This document shows positions 9,685 to 19,706 of a stretch of 64,000 nucleotides of DNA, in pieces (within the stretch, counting starts at the first letter, position 1; each line of letters starts with the position of its first letter). The stretch is taken from contig JARVLF010000007.1 of assembly GCA_030849465.1 (NCBI GenBank), positions 372,001 to 436,000 of the forward strand. The letters are read 5' to 3'. The translations under genes were made by a program, and so were the position numbers. The notes under the pieces are model-generated. The model was given only the letters and a program-made list of their open reading frames with translations. It did no database searches and was not told the DNA's origin. The stretch comes from Moesziomyces globuligerus. Lineage: Eukaryota; Basidiomycota; Ustilaginomycetes; Ustilaginales; Ustilaginaceae.

Positions 9685-12180
9685 ATGAGCACGGCACAAG
9701 ATTCCATACCGCCCACACGGCGCACCGGCGACGGCCGCACCCGAAACCCTAACCCTGCCCCCTCCTCCTCCTCCTCCTCAAGAAGAGCACCACGAGGCGC
9801 CTCCGCAAGCTCCGGAGGTGGCCGCCGTGCCAACTTTGGCGGCTCCCTCACTGGCTCGGACAACAACACTGCCGCCGCCAACGGCGCTAACGGCGCCAAA
9901 GCCAACCGCTCCCGCTCCAACCACTCCAGGCCATCTAGGCCCAAGGTCACTCCAACAGAGCCAAACGAACCCGAGCAACCACCCCCGCAGCAGCACGACG
10001 ACGGCAGCCAGGCGGCAGAGCAGACTGCCGACGAGGACAACGAAAATGACGACGACCAACTTCCACCCGAGACCGAGACGTGCTTCATCTGCGCCGATCC
10101 CGTCAAGCTCACCTCATTGCCGCCCTGCGACCACCGCACGTGCCACATCTGCGCCCTCCGTCTGCTCGTCCTCTACAAGAAGGACGAGTGCACCTTCTGC
10201 AAGGCCAAGTTCGACCGCCTCATCTTCACCTCCTCCTCCACCAAGAACTTTGCCGACTTCTCCCCCGCAGACATCCCCTACTCCGATCACAAGCTCCCCA
10301 TCAGCTTCGAGTCCAAGGAGGCGCTCGAAGAGACCGCCCTCCTCCTCCGCTTCAACTGCCCAGACCCCAACTGCGACATCGCCTGCACCGGCTGGAAGGA
10401 CTTCAAGGCGCACATCCGACGCGACCACAACCGCCGCGTCTGCCACCTCTGCATCGCCAAGAAGCGCATCTTTGCGCACGAACACACCCTCCACACCGAC
10501 CAGTCGCTCGCCGCGCACCAAAAGGCAGAGCACAGGCTCTGCGCCTACGACAACGCGCTCTGCTACGACGACGACGAGCTCTTTGCGCACATGCGCGACC
10601 ACCACGAGCAGTGCCACATCTGCAAGGCGCGCGGCTCCGAAGAGGAGCGCTGGAAGTACTACCGCGACTACGACATGCTCGAGCGCCACTTTCGACACGC
10701 ACACTGGCTCTGCGAAAACCAGCAGTGCCTCGCAGAAAAGTTCCAGGTCTTTGAGTCCGAGGTCGACTTCAAGGCGCACCAGCTCGAGCGCCACGCCAAC
10801 GAGCTCTCCAACCGCGAGCGCAGGGAGGCGCTGCGCATCGAAGCCAACTTTTCCTACGACGACAACGCCGACTCTGGGCGACACGCCGGCGCTTCCGGCG
10901 GTGGCCGGTCGGGCGGCGCGGGTCGCAAGGGCAAGGGACGTGCCAACGGCGGTGGCGATTCGAGCGGTGCGGCGTCGGGCTCCGAGAACCGCGATGTGTT
11001 GGGCGTGAGTGCGCTCGCCTCGCGCGCGCACGTGCCCGGCGCCGGGCCCGCCAACCACGCATCGCGTCGCGCGATGTTCGGTGCGGGACTCACGACGCCT
11101 GCGCCGCCGGCGGTGTCTGCGGACGCGCCGCGCACGCGCGCCGACGAGCGCTCGGTCGAGGAGCGCCACCAGGCGTACATGGACAAGGTCTCGCGCGCGC
11201 TCGGCGGCGGCGAGGCGCGCATCGCCTCGTTCCGCGCCGCCGTCCGCGCCTACAAGAACGGCGAGAGCTCGGCGCGCGACCTCATCTCGACGCTGCACGT
11301 GCTCGTCGGCGAGATGGACGAGTGTGCGCCGCTCGTCAACGGCCTCGTGGACCTGCTCGACGACAAGGACAAGAGCAGCGCGCTAGGTGACGCTTGGGCG
11401 GGGTACAGGATCGAGCGCACGCAGTTCCCCTCGCTCACGCCTGCTGGGAGCAGTGGAGGCGCGGTGATGATGGGGGGTGGATATGCAGGCGCAGGGGGGA
11501 GGGGGAGTGCGTTGAGGAGCATCAAAAAGTCGTCGGCGGCGAGCTCCCAGGTGTGGGACAACGTCGAGCGCGCTGCGTCGGCGTCGTCGGGGCATGGGGC
11601 TGGGAAGCCGGTTGCGCTGCGCGAGCATTTCCCGAGTTTGGGTAGTGCGAGTACGGCGACTGGGTCGGTGGGGGTTCCGGGGTCGTTGGCGCATGCGGTT
11701 GCGCACAATGCGGCTGCGCGCGCCTCTGCGCCGGCTGCACGGTGGAGTGGCGCTTCGTCGGCGGTGGGGGGGACGAGTGGGGGTGTGGTTGCCAAGCCGT
11801 TTGTCGCGCGTGTGCATACGGCTTCGCGCGGAATGGCGACGACTTCCAAGGCGGCTTTTCCATCGTTGCCTACGAATGCGGCCAAGAAGGCGATCAACGA
11901 GCATAAGAAGACGCTCTTCAACAAGGGTTCGGGTATGGCTAGTCCCGCGGTGGCGGCGGGGAGTGCGGGGGCAACGCCAGGGGGTTCTGGAACCAGCACT
12001 CCGTGGATGCCTCAGCCTGGTCGCATCGATGACTTGCCAGAGATGCAACGCGAAGGAGGCGTTAGGATGGACGGGCTTAGGGAGGCGCTTGTTGCGAGTC
12101 AGAGGGACGACGGTGCAGCCAGGAAGAAAAAGGGAAAGGGCGTTCAGGTCATGACCTTCGGTGGCGTTCATCGTGGTTAG
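9685..12180 (+). CDS. HEL2: RING and C2H2 zinc-finger E3 ubiquitin ligase, HEL2/ZNF598 family
   Basis: HEL2/ZNF598 senses collided ribosomes and ubiquitinates small-subunit proteins to start ribosome-associated quality control. A disordered Ser/Pro/Gly-rich N-terminus is followed by a RING finger at about residues 133-175 (CFICADPV, then CDHRTCHIC and CTFC). A run of atypical C2H2 fingers follows to about residue 375, with pairs such as CHLC, CHIC, HIRRDH and HFRHAH. This RING-plus-fingers order is diagnostic for the family. The long C-terminal half is Ala/Gly/Ser-rich and contains short FPSL motifs (three copies, for example QFPSLTP and AFPSLPT), also seen in ZNF598 relatives. It ends in a Lys-rich patch. 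No introns; 831 aa. The ATG at 9685 is the first in frame; upstream in-frame codons lack an ATG. Confidence 0.93.
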   Translation: MSTAQDSIPPTRRTGDGRTRNPNPAPSSSSSSRRAPRGASASSGGGRRANFGGSLTGSDNNTAAANGANGAKANRSRSNHSRPSRPKVTPTEPNEPEQPPPQQHDDGSQAAEQTADEDNENDDDQLPPETETCFICADPVKLTSLPPCDHRTCHICALRLLVLYKKDECTFCKAKFDRLIFTSSSTKNFADFSPADIPYSDHKLPISFESKEALEETALLLRFNCPDPNCDIACTGWKDFKAHIRRDHNRRVCHLCIAKKRIFAHEHTLHTDQSLAAHQKAEHRLCAYDNALCYDDDELFAHMRDHHEQCHICKARGSEEERWKYYRDYDMLERHFRHAHWLCENQQCLAEKFQVFESEVDFKAHQLERHANELSNRERREALRIEANFSYDDNADSGRHAGASGGGRSGGAGRKGKGRANGGGDSSGAASGSENRDVLGVSALASRAHVPGAGPANHASRRAMFGAGLTTPAPPAVSADAPRTRADERSVEERHQAYMDKVSRALGGGEARIASFRAAVRAYKNGESSARDLISTLHVLVGEMDECAPLVNGLVDLLDDKDKSSALGDAWAGYRIERTQFPSLTPAGSSGGAVMMGGGYAGAGGRGSALRSIKKSSAASSQVWDNVERAASASSGHGAGKPVALREHFPSLGSASTATGSVGVPGSLAHAVAHNAAARASAPAARWSGASSAVGGTSGGVVAKPFVARVHTASRGMATTSKAAFPSLPTNAAKKAINEHKKTLFNKGSGMASPAVAAGSAGATPGGSGTSTPWMPQPGRIDDLPEMQREGGVRMDGLREALVASQRDDGAARKKKGKGVQVMTFGGVHRG

Positions 12181-12473
12181 GCTGGCAGACACCCAAGGTT
12201 CGACAGCGGTCGGGCGCTTCAGGGTTGCGCATAGGTTGGCTTGAACCACATGCGCCGCGCGCTTGGTCTGTCAGCTCGATACGCTTTCTCCATCTCACAA
12301 CCTCACCTTGTCACTAGCCTTGTCCACCTTGACTACATTGGCCGCCTCGCCTTGGCATCTCCCATGCTTCAATGCGTCAGCATCTCGGTTTGTCGGATGC
12401 AGTGCTCCGGTGTGCTAGGGTGTGTCGACGCTTTTTGTTGACGCCATTCATTGTCTTGGATTGTCTGGACAGA

Positions 12474-12518
12474 CTGATTGGTCTGATTGGTCTGATTGGT
12501 GTGATCGGTCTGGTGGGT
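12474..12518. repeat. 9-bp tandem repeat
   Basis: Five units of about CTGATTGGT, with changes in the last two copies, about 300 bp downstream of the HEL2 stop. Confidence 0.75.
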
Positions 12519-13547
12519 CCTGTTTGAACGGCGGATGGAGGGGTGGTGCGATTGCAGCCATTGCACTGCGCACTCTGCGTGTGTGCGTGCGATCATGGGA
12601 GCGGCAGTGTGACCATGGCAGCGTTGCCGCCATCTCGGCCGTTGCCCGAGCTCAGTGTTGTGCGTGTGCATGTGCGTGTGCGTCTCATGTCTCTCACCTC
12701 GTGACCGTGGAACCGTGGTACCTCCTGATGGCGTGGTCCCCGAGTGTATGTACCACCTTGTCCCCTTCTCCCCTTCTCACCAGCTCACCATCTTAGCATT
12801 ACACCATCCGACGATCTTGCCGGTGCTTGCGTCTGACCATCTTAGCATCCTACCATCGGAGCGTCGTAGCATTGCACCGTCTGAGCGGTTTGACCGGGGG
12901 TGATGAGCCTGATGGGGCTGCATGGCTCGGGGGATCGGACTGATCCGTACGAGCCTTGTCCATCGTCCCGCTGCGAGTGTGGCTACGAATTGCGATGAGT
13001 GCGATGAGTGCGATGGGTGCGGTCTCTGCGATGTGCGTCTGCGCGTGTCTCGAGTCGTGCGACTCTGTGCTCTGGGGTGTTGCGGTGTATTCCGCTATGC
13101 TCTGCAAGTGCCAAGGGGGTTAGAGCGTATGCGTTGCTCGGCGCCCGCTCGCCATTTTGCCCCCCGAGCCGGCTGTGCCCCCTCGGTCAATCCTCGTTGT
13201 CTCGTTGTCTCAGAGTGATTGAGTTGCGTTGGCCACTTGATCCAGATGCACGATCTTACGAGACCAACATGCTCCTGCTCGCACGGTTCTGCGTAGCTCT
13301 CGTCGCAGCTCACCCTCCATCTCGCCTCCTCGTTGGTGACGGCCCTGTGCCGGATACGGCTCGAGGCACCCAAGCAAGCGTCACGTTGAGTGGTATAGAT
13401 AAATTACAGCGGGCAAGCCAGACCCCACGGGCACCCGCGGGGCGGAAACATTGCCAAGTAGAACAACTGGGAAACCCGCAGTAGAACCAGTAGGATCTCC
13501 AATCGGACCTCGCGTGGACGCCGGGCTAAGATTTTCTCATCCTCGAA

Positions 13548-13574
13548 CCGCACTCCCGAGTCTCGGGAGTGCGG
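13548..13574. repeat. Perfect 13-bp inverted repeat (hairpin)
   Basis: CCGCACTCCCGAG and its exact reverse complement are separated by a single T. The match stops sharply on both sides. It could be a hairpin, a dimeric protein site or a terminator-like structure. No poly-T tract follows. Confidence 0.85.
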
Positions 13575-14132
13575 GATTGCGGTCGCTAGTCAGAACCATC
13601 ACCAAGAGCAGCGAGCGCCGAGAGGAAGGTCCGCAAGGTGGGCTGGATAGAGCGGCAGTGAGACTAGCGGTGGGACGTCAAAACCCGCGCGAGCACAGAC
13701 GTTGCAAGGCGTACCGCAGTAGGGCCACGACGGGAGATGCAAGCTGTGCAAACCATGTGTCGCAGCAGGTGTAGGCAGGATAGCGCGCGTCCAGCCACAC
13801 CGGCGCCGCCAGTGGTAGGCAGTAGGGCAATCGTGGCTCCGCTGAGGAAAGCCTAGAGCAGGACCGCAGCAAGGACCGCAGTGCAGAAGGGGCGGTAGGA
13901 GAGGCGGATACTGGGGCGAGGGCTGGGGTGCAAATGCTGTGTCGTTTCGAGAGCGGATCCAATCGTCAATCGTCCCCAAAGTTGCGCGTGGTGAGGCCGA
14001 TCGAAGGCGTCATCATATCCCAGGCCGCTTGTCGTGCTCGTCGTACCATCGATGCTATCGGTGCTTCCTAGGTTCGTAGGTTCGTAGATGTTTCCTATGT
14101 GTTCTGAGGGACGTTGGACGTTCTAAACCTCT

Positions 14133-14869
14133 CTAGGCAGCGTAGATCCTTCCTCCGCCTGGGGCTACGCCGGGGGGTAGGGCGGGGGTGCTATCGATGC
14201 GGATGCCCTCGTCCTCGACCTCGGTCTCGTTGGGTTTGTCCTTGGCGGCGCTGTTAGGTTCGGCCGGGGTGGGGTGCAAGTTGGGGATGCCTGCAGCATG
14301 CATGATGTTGGCGAACCTTGACCAGAGCTGTGCGATGGGATGAAACTCGTCGCCCACCGACACGGTCTCTTCCAGCTTTCGATTCACCCCGTTGGCATTT
14401 CCCAACACCGTCTCCACGCCCTAATCCCCCCAAACAAGGAAAGAGCCGGCGCAGTGCAGAGCAGCACAGAACGGTGCAGAGCGGTGCAGAGCGGTGCAGA
14501 GCGGTGCAGAGCGGTGCAGAGCAGCACAGAACGGTGCAGAGCGGTGCAGAGCGATAGTGTCCAGGGGGCGAAGCAGAACAGATGGAGATGCAAATGCAAA
14601 GCGGCACGAAGTCGATTCGTAGCGGGTTCCGAGATCGAGGTGTACGCACGCGCCACGACGCCCAACATGATCATTTCGAAGCGACACCGAAACCAGAGGA
14701 ACATCGTACAGGGGGATTTGAAGGAGAGGATCCGGTTGCAAAGGTCAGCCATCATCTCCACGGCATGGGGGGTAAGGGTGGGTTACGGTACCTTGGAGAT
14801 GTCCTGGATGAGACGGTTGCGTTCTCGCTCGAAGAAGCCGCCCTCGCTCGCCTCGTCGTATCCCTCCAT
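14133..14869 (-). CDS. DAD1: DASH/Dam1 complex subunit Dad1
   Basis: A small kinetochore protein of the ring that couples fungal kinetochores to spindle microtubules. Two exons (14792-14869 and 14133-14420) join in phase 0 to give 121 aa. Residues about 14-62 carry the family signature: RNRLIQDIS, then ETVLGNANGVNRKLEE, then the conserved GDEFHPIAQLWSRFAN. This is the paired-helix core of Dad1. The C-terminal tail is Pro/Glu-rich and not conserved. The 371-nt intron is long for this window and contains a 10-bp minisatellite (14455-14553). The coding part is short and highly conserved, so the call is firm. The splice sites are GTACCG and TTAG. Confidence 0.92.
14455..14553. repeat. Minisatellite inside the DAD1 intron
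   Basis: About ten copies of GCGGTGCAGA-like 10-mers, with a variant block (GCAGCACAGAAC) recurring every 60 bp (14461 and 14521). The array is therefore a duplicated higher-order unit. It lies wholly in the intron. Confidence 0.9.
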
Positions 14870-15290
14870 CCTCACAAAAGGATCCTAACTGTTCCGCACG
14901 AAGGTCTTGGTTTCGAAACCCACAAGTCGTAGCCGTGGAAAGAGAGTCGATGCCAAAGGCGATGATGATCGATGGTGAATCGTGATGGTGGTACAGAGAA
15001 CAACACTTCCCCCCCACTCCCGACCCGCTGACCTCGAAAACGCGTCCGACCACACGCGTCCAAAAAATCCCAAAACCAACACACAACGCGTTCCCCCCCC
15101 CCCCCCTCCTCTCGTACGAAACAAAACCCCCTCCAACAACCACCAACCCCTCCCTCAACCCTAAACCCCCCTCCCCCCCCTCTCCCTCCGGTCCTTGCAC
15201 ACGGCCAGTCAAGACAACGACGGTCAGATAGCGAAATGTGATATTTCCAACTCGACGCACGGAGCCAGGCTGCACTCCAGGCCGAGGTTC
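14870..15290. promoter_or_regulatory. DAD1 promoter region and chitin synthase 3' region
   Basis: About 0.4 kb upstream of DAD1 and downstream of the chitin synthase stop (both on the minus strand). It is very C-rich on the plus strand, including 14 consecutive C at 15093-15106, so purine-rich on the transcribed side. No TATA box is evident. Confidence 0.5.
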
Positions 15291-18200
15291 TCACGCGAAT
15301 CGGTCGTGGTAGCTGCGGCCAGGTCCGCCGGGCTGTTGCTGCGACGGGCCATTTGCAGGCGGACGCCCCTGCGGCGGAGGCGCACGTGCGGGCAGCGGCG
15401 CATAGCCGGCGTGGTGCGCGGGCTGGCTGCCGAGCGTACCGCCGCCCGAGCGCTGGCGCGCGTGCGTGGTGGGCTGCTGGCCGCCTACCGCCGACGAGTG
15501 TCCGTACGCCTGCATGGGCGGGAAGCCGGGCGACGATGGCGACGGCGCCCCGCGCATCAGGCTCGCATACTCGCCGGGACTCGGCGTGCGCTCCATCTCG
15601 TAGCTCCCCGGCTGATAGCCTCCGGCCTTGCCGCCGTTGGGCTTGCCACCAAACGCGCCCGCCGGCGCACCGTAGCGCGACGGGATGTCCGGCACCGCCG
15701 GCGCATTGCGGTTGACGGGGAACATGCCCATCTGCGAGAGTCGGTTGCGGTTCACCGCCGACGGGTACTGCGGCTGCGCGCCCGGCTTGCCCATCGTCTT
15801 TGCGCGGAACGCCTTGTCGTCCCAGCCCGTCTCGAGCATCTTTTCCATGTCCTCCGTGTCGATCATCACCTCCTGATCGCCCACCCACACCGAGTGGCGC
15901 ACGATCTGCACCGGCGGCGGCAGCGACTCGTCGTAGCCGCCAATCTGGTGGCCCCACTTGTCGTCGTCAAAGTCGCTCACCGTCACCGAGTCGCTGAACG
16001 AATCGCTCTCGGGCCGCGAGAGCGGCACACCCGCCTCCTTGCGCTCCGTCTCGCCGTCCGAGCCCGCATCGTTGTGGAAGCCCGCGCCAAACTGCCGCTC
16101 CAGCTCGCGCCGCCGCTTCTCCTCGCGCTTCCGCTTGCGCAGCCGCGACCGCTCCCAGTCCTCCCACCGCCGCAGCGGCACGATGCTGCCCGTCGCCACA
16201 CCACCCTCGTCGCCGTGGCCCTTGTCCTTGCCCTCGCCCTCCACCTTGCGCGTCTCGCCCCACGAAAAGTCGTCAAAGTGCCAGAACGAGTAGACGGGCA
16301 GCACAAAGTTCCACACCGGCAGCGCCACCAGGTAGATGAGCATCCACAGCACATACACCACCTTGCGCGTCGCCAGCAGGATCAGCAGCGCCGGCATGCC
16401 GATCACCGCCACCAGCAGCATCAGCGGGATCGCCTCGGTGAACGAATGCGGCGGGTTGAGGCAGTAGGTCACCACGAGCGTGTAGGTCAGCGCGATCGAC
16501 ACGGGCAGCACCGCCGTGCCGAGCAGATCCATAAACACGACAAACTGCATCGAAAAGCAGAACGTGCCGCACAGGTCGCGCACCAGCACGAGCTCCATGA
16601 GGTTGTGGATCGTCGAGTTGATCCAGCGGCGTCGCTGCGAGAGCAGCATGCTAAACGTGTGCGGCACCTCGGTCTTGCAGCGCGCTTCGGGGCAGAAGAC
16701 CATCTTGCGGTTGGGAAAGGTGCGCAGCAGCGTCGTCGTCAGGAAGCGGTCCTCGCCCAGCAGCAGCAGGTTCTTCTGGTGCAGCGTCGTGACGACGCTC
16801 TGGCTGTACTCGCGCGTCACCTCGGGCTTGACGATGATGGGCACCCAGTCGTCGTCGGTCTGCTTGCGCGCCTTGATGCGGTACATGGAGAAGCAGCCGG
16901 GCAGACACGTGACACCGCCAAAGACCGACTCGAACGCCTTGGCCTGGTGGTGCGAGATAAAGTACTCGTACACCTGGATCATGGTGACCCAGCTCTGCGT
17001 CTTGTTGGCGATGCGCGTCTCGCCGCACGCGCCCATGATGAGCGGATCGCCCATCATGCAGTTGGTCAGCGTCTTCATCGCCTTGGGATACACCATCGTG
17101 TCGGCGTCCACCATGAGGCAGAGCTCAAAGTAGTCGGGCGTGACGCCCATGAGCGTGTGCACCTTGCGGAAGAGGTCGTAGTCGAGCGGCGTCATGCGGT
17201 CGTTGTACGTCACGCGCTGGAAGAAGTTCATGAGGATCATCTGCGAGTCGCGCTTGCCGCGGTTGCCCGGCTTGGAATCGCTCGCCTCCTCGGGTGCTCC
17301 GCACTTGACCACCACCACCATGGGCGTGCGGTGGCCCTTTGCGCGCGTGTAGTGGCCGGCGTAGACCATGGCCATGTTGTGCTCCTTCTTGCCCTGGCCG
17401 ATCGAGACGAAGCTCATGGGGATGGGCGTGCCGAAGCGCGGGTCGGCCTCGAGGAGCGAGACGCACACGTCGGGCGTGCTCATGGCCTCGCCCGAGCCGG
17501 TGACCATGCCGTCGGCGACGACAAAGAGGAGCTTGCGCTGGTCCGAGTACTCGGTCTCGGCGAGCGAGGTGAGCGTGGTGGAGATGCCGTCCTCGTTCTC
17601 CGAGTAGGCGGTGACGAGGCAGACGACGTAGGGCTCGTCGCCAATGTGCTGGATCGAGAGGCTGTCCGGGATCGAAGGCGCCGCCGAGGCGTTGGAACCG
17701 CGTCGGCGACGGGCGGGCTGCGAGGGGGGTGGACGCTGCTTGTTGGCCCAAGGCGCAGCTCCGGACGAGTTGACCGTGGTCATGGCGCCATCGGGCAGGA
17801 CGTTGGGAGCGATCTTGCGCCTTCGCGAAGGGCGAGGCGGCGCGGCCATCCTGCCGGCCATGAACCACGAGAACCAGACGGCCATGAAGAAGCGGATGAG
17901 GACGATGGCGAGGATGACGACGAGGGAGCAGTAGAGGACGAGGTTGGAGATGAAGCAACCCGGGGTGATCTTGTCGATGTGGCCTGCTTCGTACTTCTGG
18001 ACGAGGCACTTGATGGCCTTGCGAGCCGTGGGGTTGGTGTAGAACGACATGGTGGCGTCGCGCCCACCCTTGACGCCGCTGGCGAGCTGCTGGCGGATGG
18101 CGAGGTCGACCACGTCGCCTCGGATGGGGGCCGGGTTGGCCTTGAGGTAGGGCTGCATGTTGAGGACGCTGCCGTCGAGGACCATGTAGTTGGAGAAGTT

Positions 18201-18995
18201 GCCGCTCTCGATGTCCTCCCAGCCGTAACCGATCTTGCGGGACTCGTTGCGCATGCCGTAGGCGGCGAACGAGGCGGGGGTCATGGGTCCGAGCGGGCAG
18301 TTGGCGAGGAGGGTGCCGTTGAGCGCCATGCAGATGGGGTCTGCGGCGTAGGCGGCGGTGGAGCCCTGGCAGGCGGGGAAGTAGGAGCCGGAGGTGCGAG
18401 CAAAGAGGGACGAGACGTCGGAGCCGGAGCGGGTGGAAGAGAGGGTGAAGAGCGTGTCTGCCTCGGGGAGGTGGTGGGCGGAGGCGATGTCGAACGCCCA
18501 ACCCTGTACGCCGAGGACGGCGCCTCCGCCTCCGATCTTGACGAGCGACTTTGCAGTGTTGCTGGCGGAGCTGGGGCAGAGGGAGGCGTTGAGGCCCATG
18601 GTGATGAAGCCGATGAAAGCGCCGAGGAGGATGGCGAGGAAGACGAGCGAGACCTTTTCGCGCCAGGCCTGACGGCTGGGTTTGTCCTTGAGACCGCAGC
18701 AGGCGCTGAGGATGGGGCTAGGCGCCCAAAAGGTGGCGACGAGGGAAAAGACGGTCCACCAGGAGAAGGAGGAGGAGGACTTGGGTGCGGCCGAGAAGCC
18801 CGGGCCGCCGCTGGAGGGGTTGATTAGAGGGACCTGAGGCTGGCTGCGCTCGGGGCGGGTGAGGGTCTTTGCGCGCGCGATGCGGGTGGGTTGACGGAGC
18901 GGAGGCGGCGCCTCGGTATGGAGGGGTATGGATGTGTCATGGCGCTGACCGGGCTTGCGAATGAAGGTCTTTGTGAAGGTGGTGTTGCGCTGCAT
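15291..18995 (-). CDS. Class IV chitin synthase (Chs3-type)
   Basis: A membrane-bound family 2 glycosyltransferase that polymerises UDP-GlcNAc into chitin at the plasma membrane. Two early membrane segments (about residues 80-100 and 125-145) are followed by an extracellular part and a third segment near residues 375-400. The catalytic core carries VVCLVTAYSE, MVDADT (about residue 628), GEDRFLT (about 747) and QRRRW (about 787). These are the donor-binding, product and acceptor motifs of processive chitin synthases. The form SQRRRWINSTIHN and the absence of a myosin motor place it in class IV with yeast Chs3. Several membrane segments follow, then a long disordered tail that may carry trafficking signals. 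The ATG at 18995 is the first true in-frame Met; 1234 aa, no introns. A long frame on the opposite strand is only a codon-bias shadow. Confidence 0.95.
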   Translation of the reverse strand: MQRNTTFTKTFIRKPGQRHDTSIPLHTEAPPPLRQPTRIARAKTLTRPERSQPQVPLINPSSGGPGFSAAPKSSSSFSWWTVFSLVATFWAPSPILSACCGLKDKPSRQAWREKVSLVFLAILLGAFIGFITMGLNASLCPSSASNTAKSLVKIGGGGAVLGVQGWAFDIASAHHLPEADTLFTLSSTRSGSDVSSLFARTSGSYFPACQGSTAAYAADPICMALNGTLLANCPLGPMTPASFAAYGMRNESRKIGYGWEDIESGNFSNYMVLDGSVLNMQPYLKANPAPIRGDVVDLAIRQQLASGVKGGRDATMSFYTNPTARKAIKCLVQKYEAGHIDKITPGCFISNLVLYCSLVVILAIVLIRFFMAVWFSWFMAGRMAAPPRPSRRRKIAPNVLPDGAMTTVNSSGAAPWANKQRPPPSQPARRRRGSNASAAPSIPDSLSIQHIGDEPYVVCLVTAYSENEDGISTTLTSLAETEYSDQRKLLFVVADGMVTGSGEAMSTPDVCVSLLEADPRFGTPIPMSFVSIGQGKKEHNMAMVYAGHYTRAKGHRTPMVVVVKCGAPEEASDSKPGNRGKRDSQMILMNFFQRVTYNDRMTPLDYDLFRKVHTLMGVTPDYFELCLMVDADTMVYPKAMKTLTNCMMGDPLIMGACGETRIANKTQSWVTMIQVYEYFISHHQAKAFESVFGGVTCLPGCFSMYRIKARKQTDDDWVPIIVKPEVTREYSQSVVTTLHQKNLLLLGEDRFLTTTLLRTFPNRKMVFCPEARCKTEVPHTFSMLLSQRRRWINSTIHNLMELVLVRDLCGTFCFSMQFVVFMDLLGTAVLPVSIALTYTLVVTYCLNPPHSFTEAIPLMLLVAVIGMPALLILLATRKVVYVLWMLIYLVALPVWNFVLPVYSFWHFDDFSWGETRKVEGEGKDKGHGDEGGVATGSIVPLRRWEDWERSRLRKRKREEKRRRELERQFGAGFHNDAGSDGETERKEAGVPLSRPESDSFSDSVTVSDFDDDKWGHQIGGYDESLPPPVQIVRHSVWVGDQEVMIDTEDMEKMLETGWDDKAFRAKTMGKPGAQPQYPSAVNRNRLSQMGMFPVNRNAPAVPDIPSRYGAPAGAFGGKPNGGKAGGYQPGSYEMERTPSPGEYASLMRGAPSPSSPGFPPMQAYGHSSAVGGQQPTTHARQRSGGGTLGSQPAHHAGYAPLPARAPPPQGRPPANGPSQQQPGGPGRSYHDRFA

Positions 18996-19651
18996 GGCAG
19001 GCACGATGACGAGGGCGGCGCGCTAAGGCAGCGGCGTGCATGTACCGGTGTAGGGAAGGATGGAAGGGCGATGCGCCGTCGTTGTCGATGCGGTGCTCGA
19101 GATGCAGGGCGATGATGGACGGATGCAGGCAAGAAAAGAGCGTGGTTGCGGCGGCGGCGGAGGCGGCGGCGGCGGTTGTCGAGCGAAGAAGCGTGGAGCG
19201 AGAAGACGAAGCGAGCGAAAAGCAAACGAATACGACTGCGGACGATGCAAGAGCGATGAGGGAACGGCAAAGGCAAGAAGCGGTTCGAAGTTGATCCAGT
19301 CTGGGCTTGAGGAAGAACAAAGGAAGGAGTTTGCCAGGAGCGAGAAGCGCAATCGCCGGCGATGCTGTCGCGAAAGGCGAAAGGGATGGGGTTGATCGTC
19401 TTGAGGACGCTGAAGGATGAAAGGGGGACGAGGTGAAGGAGGAGGAGGAGGAGGAGGAGATGGCGATGGGGAGGAGCTACCAACGAGGCAGAGCGGAAAG
19501 GCCGATCGATATCCAGAATTCGGGTGCTGGCCGACCAAGGATAGGAGAGAGAGTGTGCGTGTGTGCGTGAGTGAGTGAGTGTGTGTCTGTGACGCGGCGA
19601 GTTGGCAAGGCGGCGAGTCGGATGAGCCGCCTCGGTGACCGAGCGAGCTGA

Positions 19652-19705
<54 letters not shown>
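19652..19705. repeat. 6-bp tandem repeat, nine units
   Basis: Nine perfect copies of CCAGAG, about 660 bp upstream of the chitin synthase start. Perfect identity suggests recent expansion. Confidence 0.9.

Positions 19706-19706
<1 letters not shown>

Larger units (their letters stand above)
12181..14132. other. 2-kb gene-free stretch with simple repeats
   Basis: This lies between the 3' ends of HEL2 (plus) and DAD1 (minus). It holds a 9-bp tandem repeat (12474-12518), degenerate GATGAGTGC-type repeats near 12990-13015, and a perfect 27-bp palindrome (13548-13574). Short frames on both strands show no recognisable domain or consistent codon use. A 2-kb gap is long for a tail-to-tail pair in this genome, so a non-coding RNA or a decayed gene is possible but not supported. 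Confidence 0.5.

Noticed and set aside
14455..14553. Regular short repeats resembling a CRISPR array
   Set aside because: A contiguous 10-bp minisatellite without unique spacers, in a eukaryotic intron.
15195..18827. 1210-codon open frame on the plus strand opposite the chitin synthase
   Set aside because: Rich in Arg, His and Ala, with no domain; it is the mirror of GC-rich codon use in the real gene, which has all catalytic motifs.
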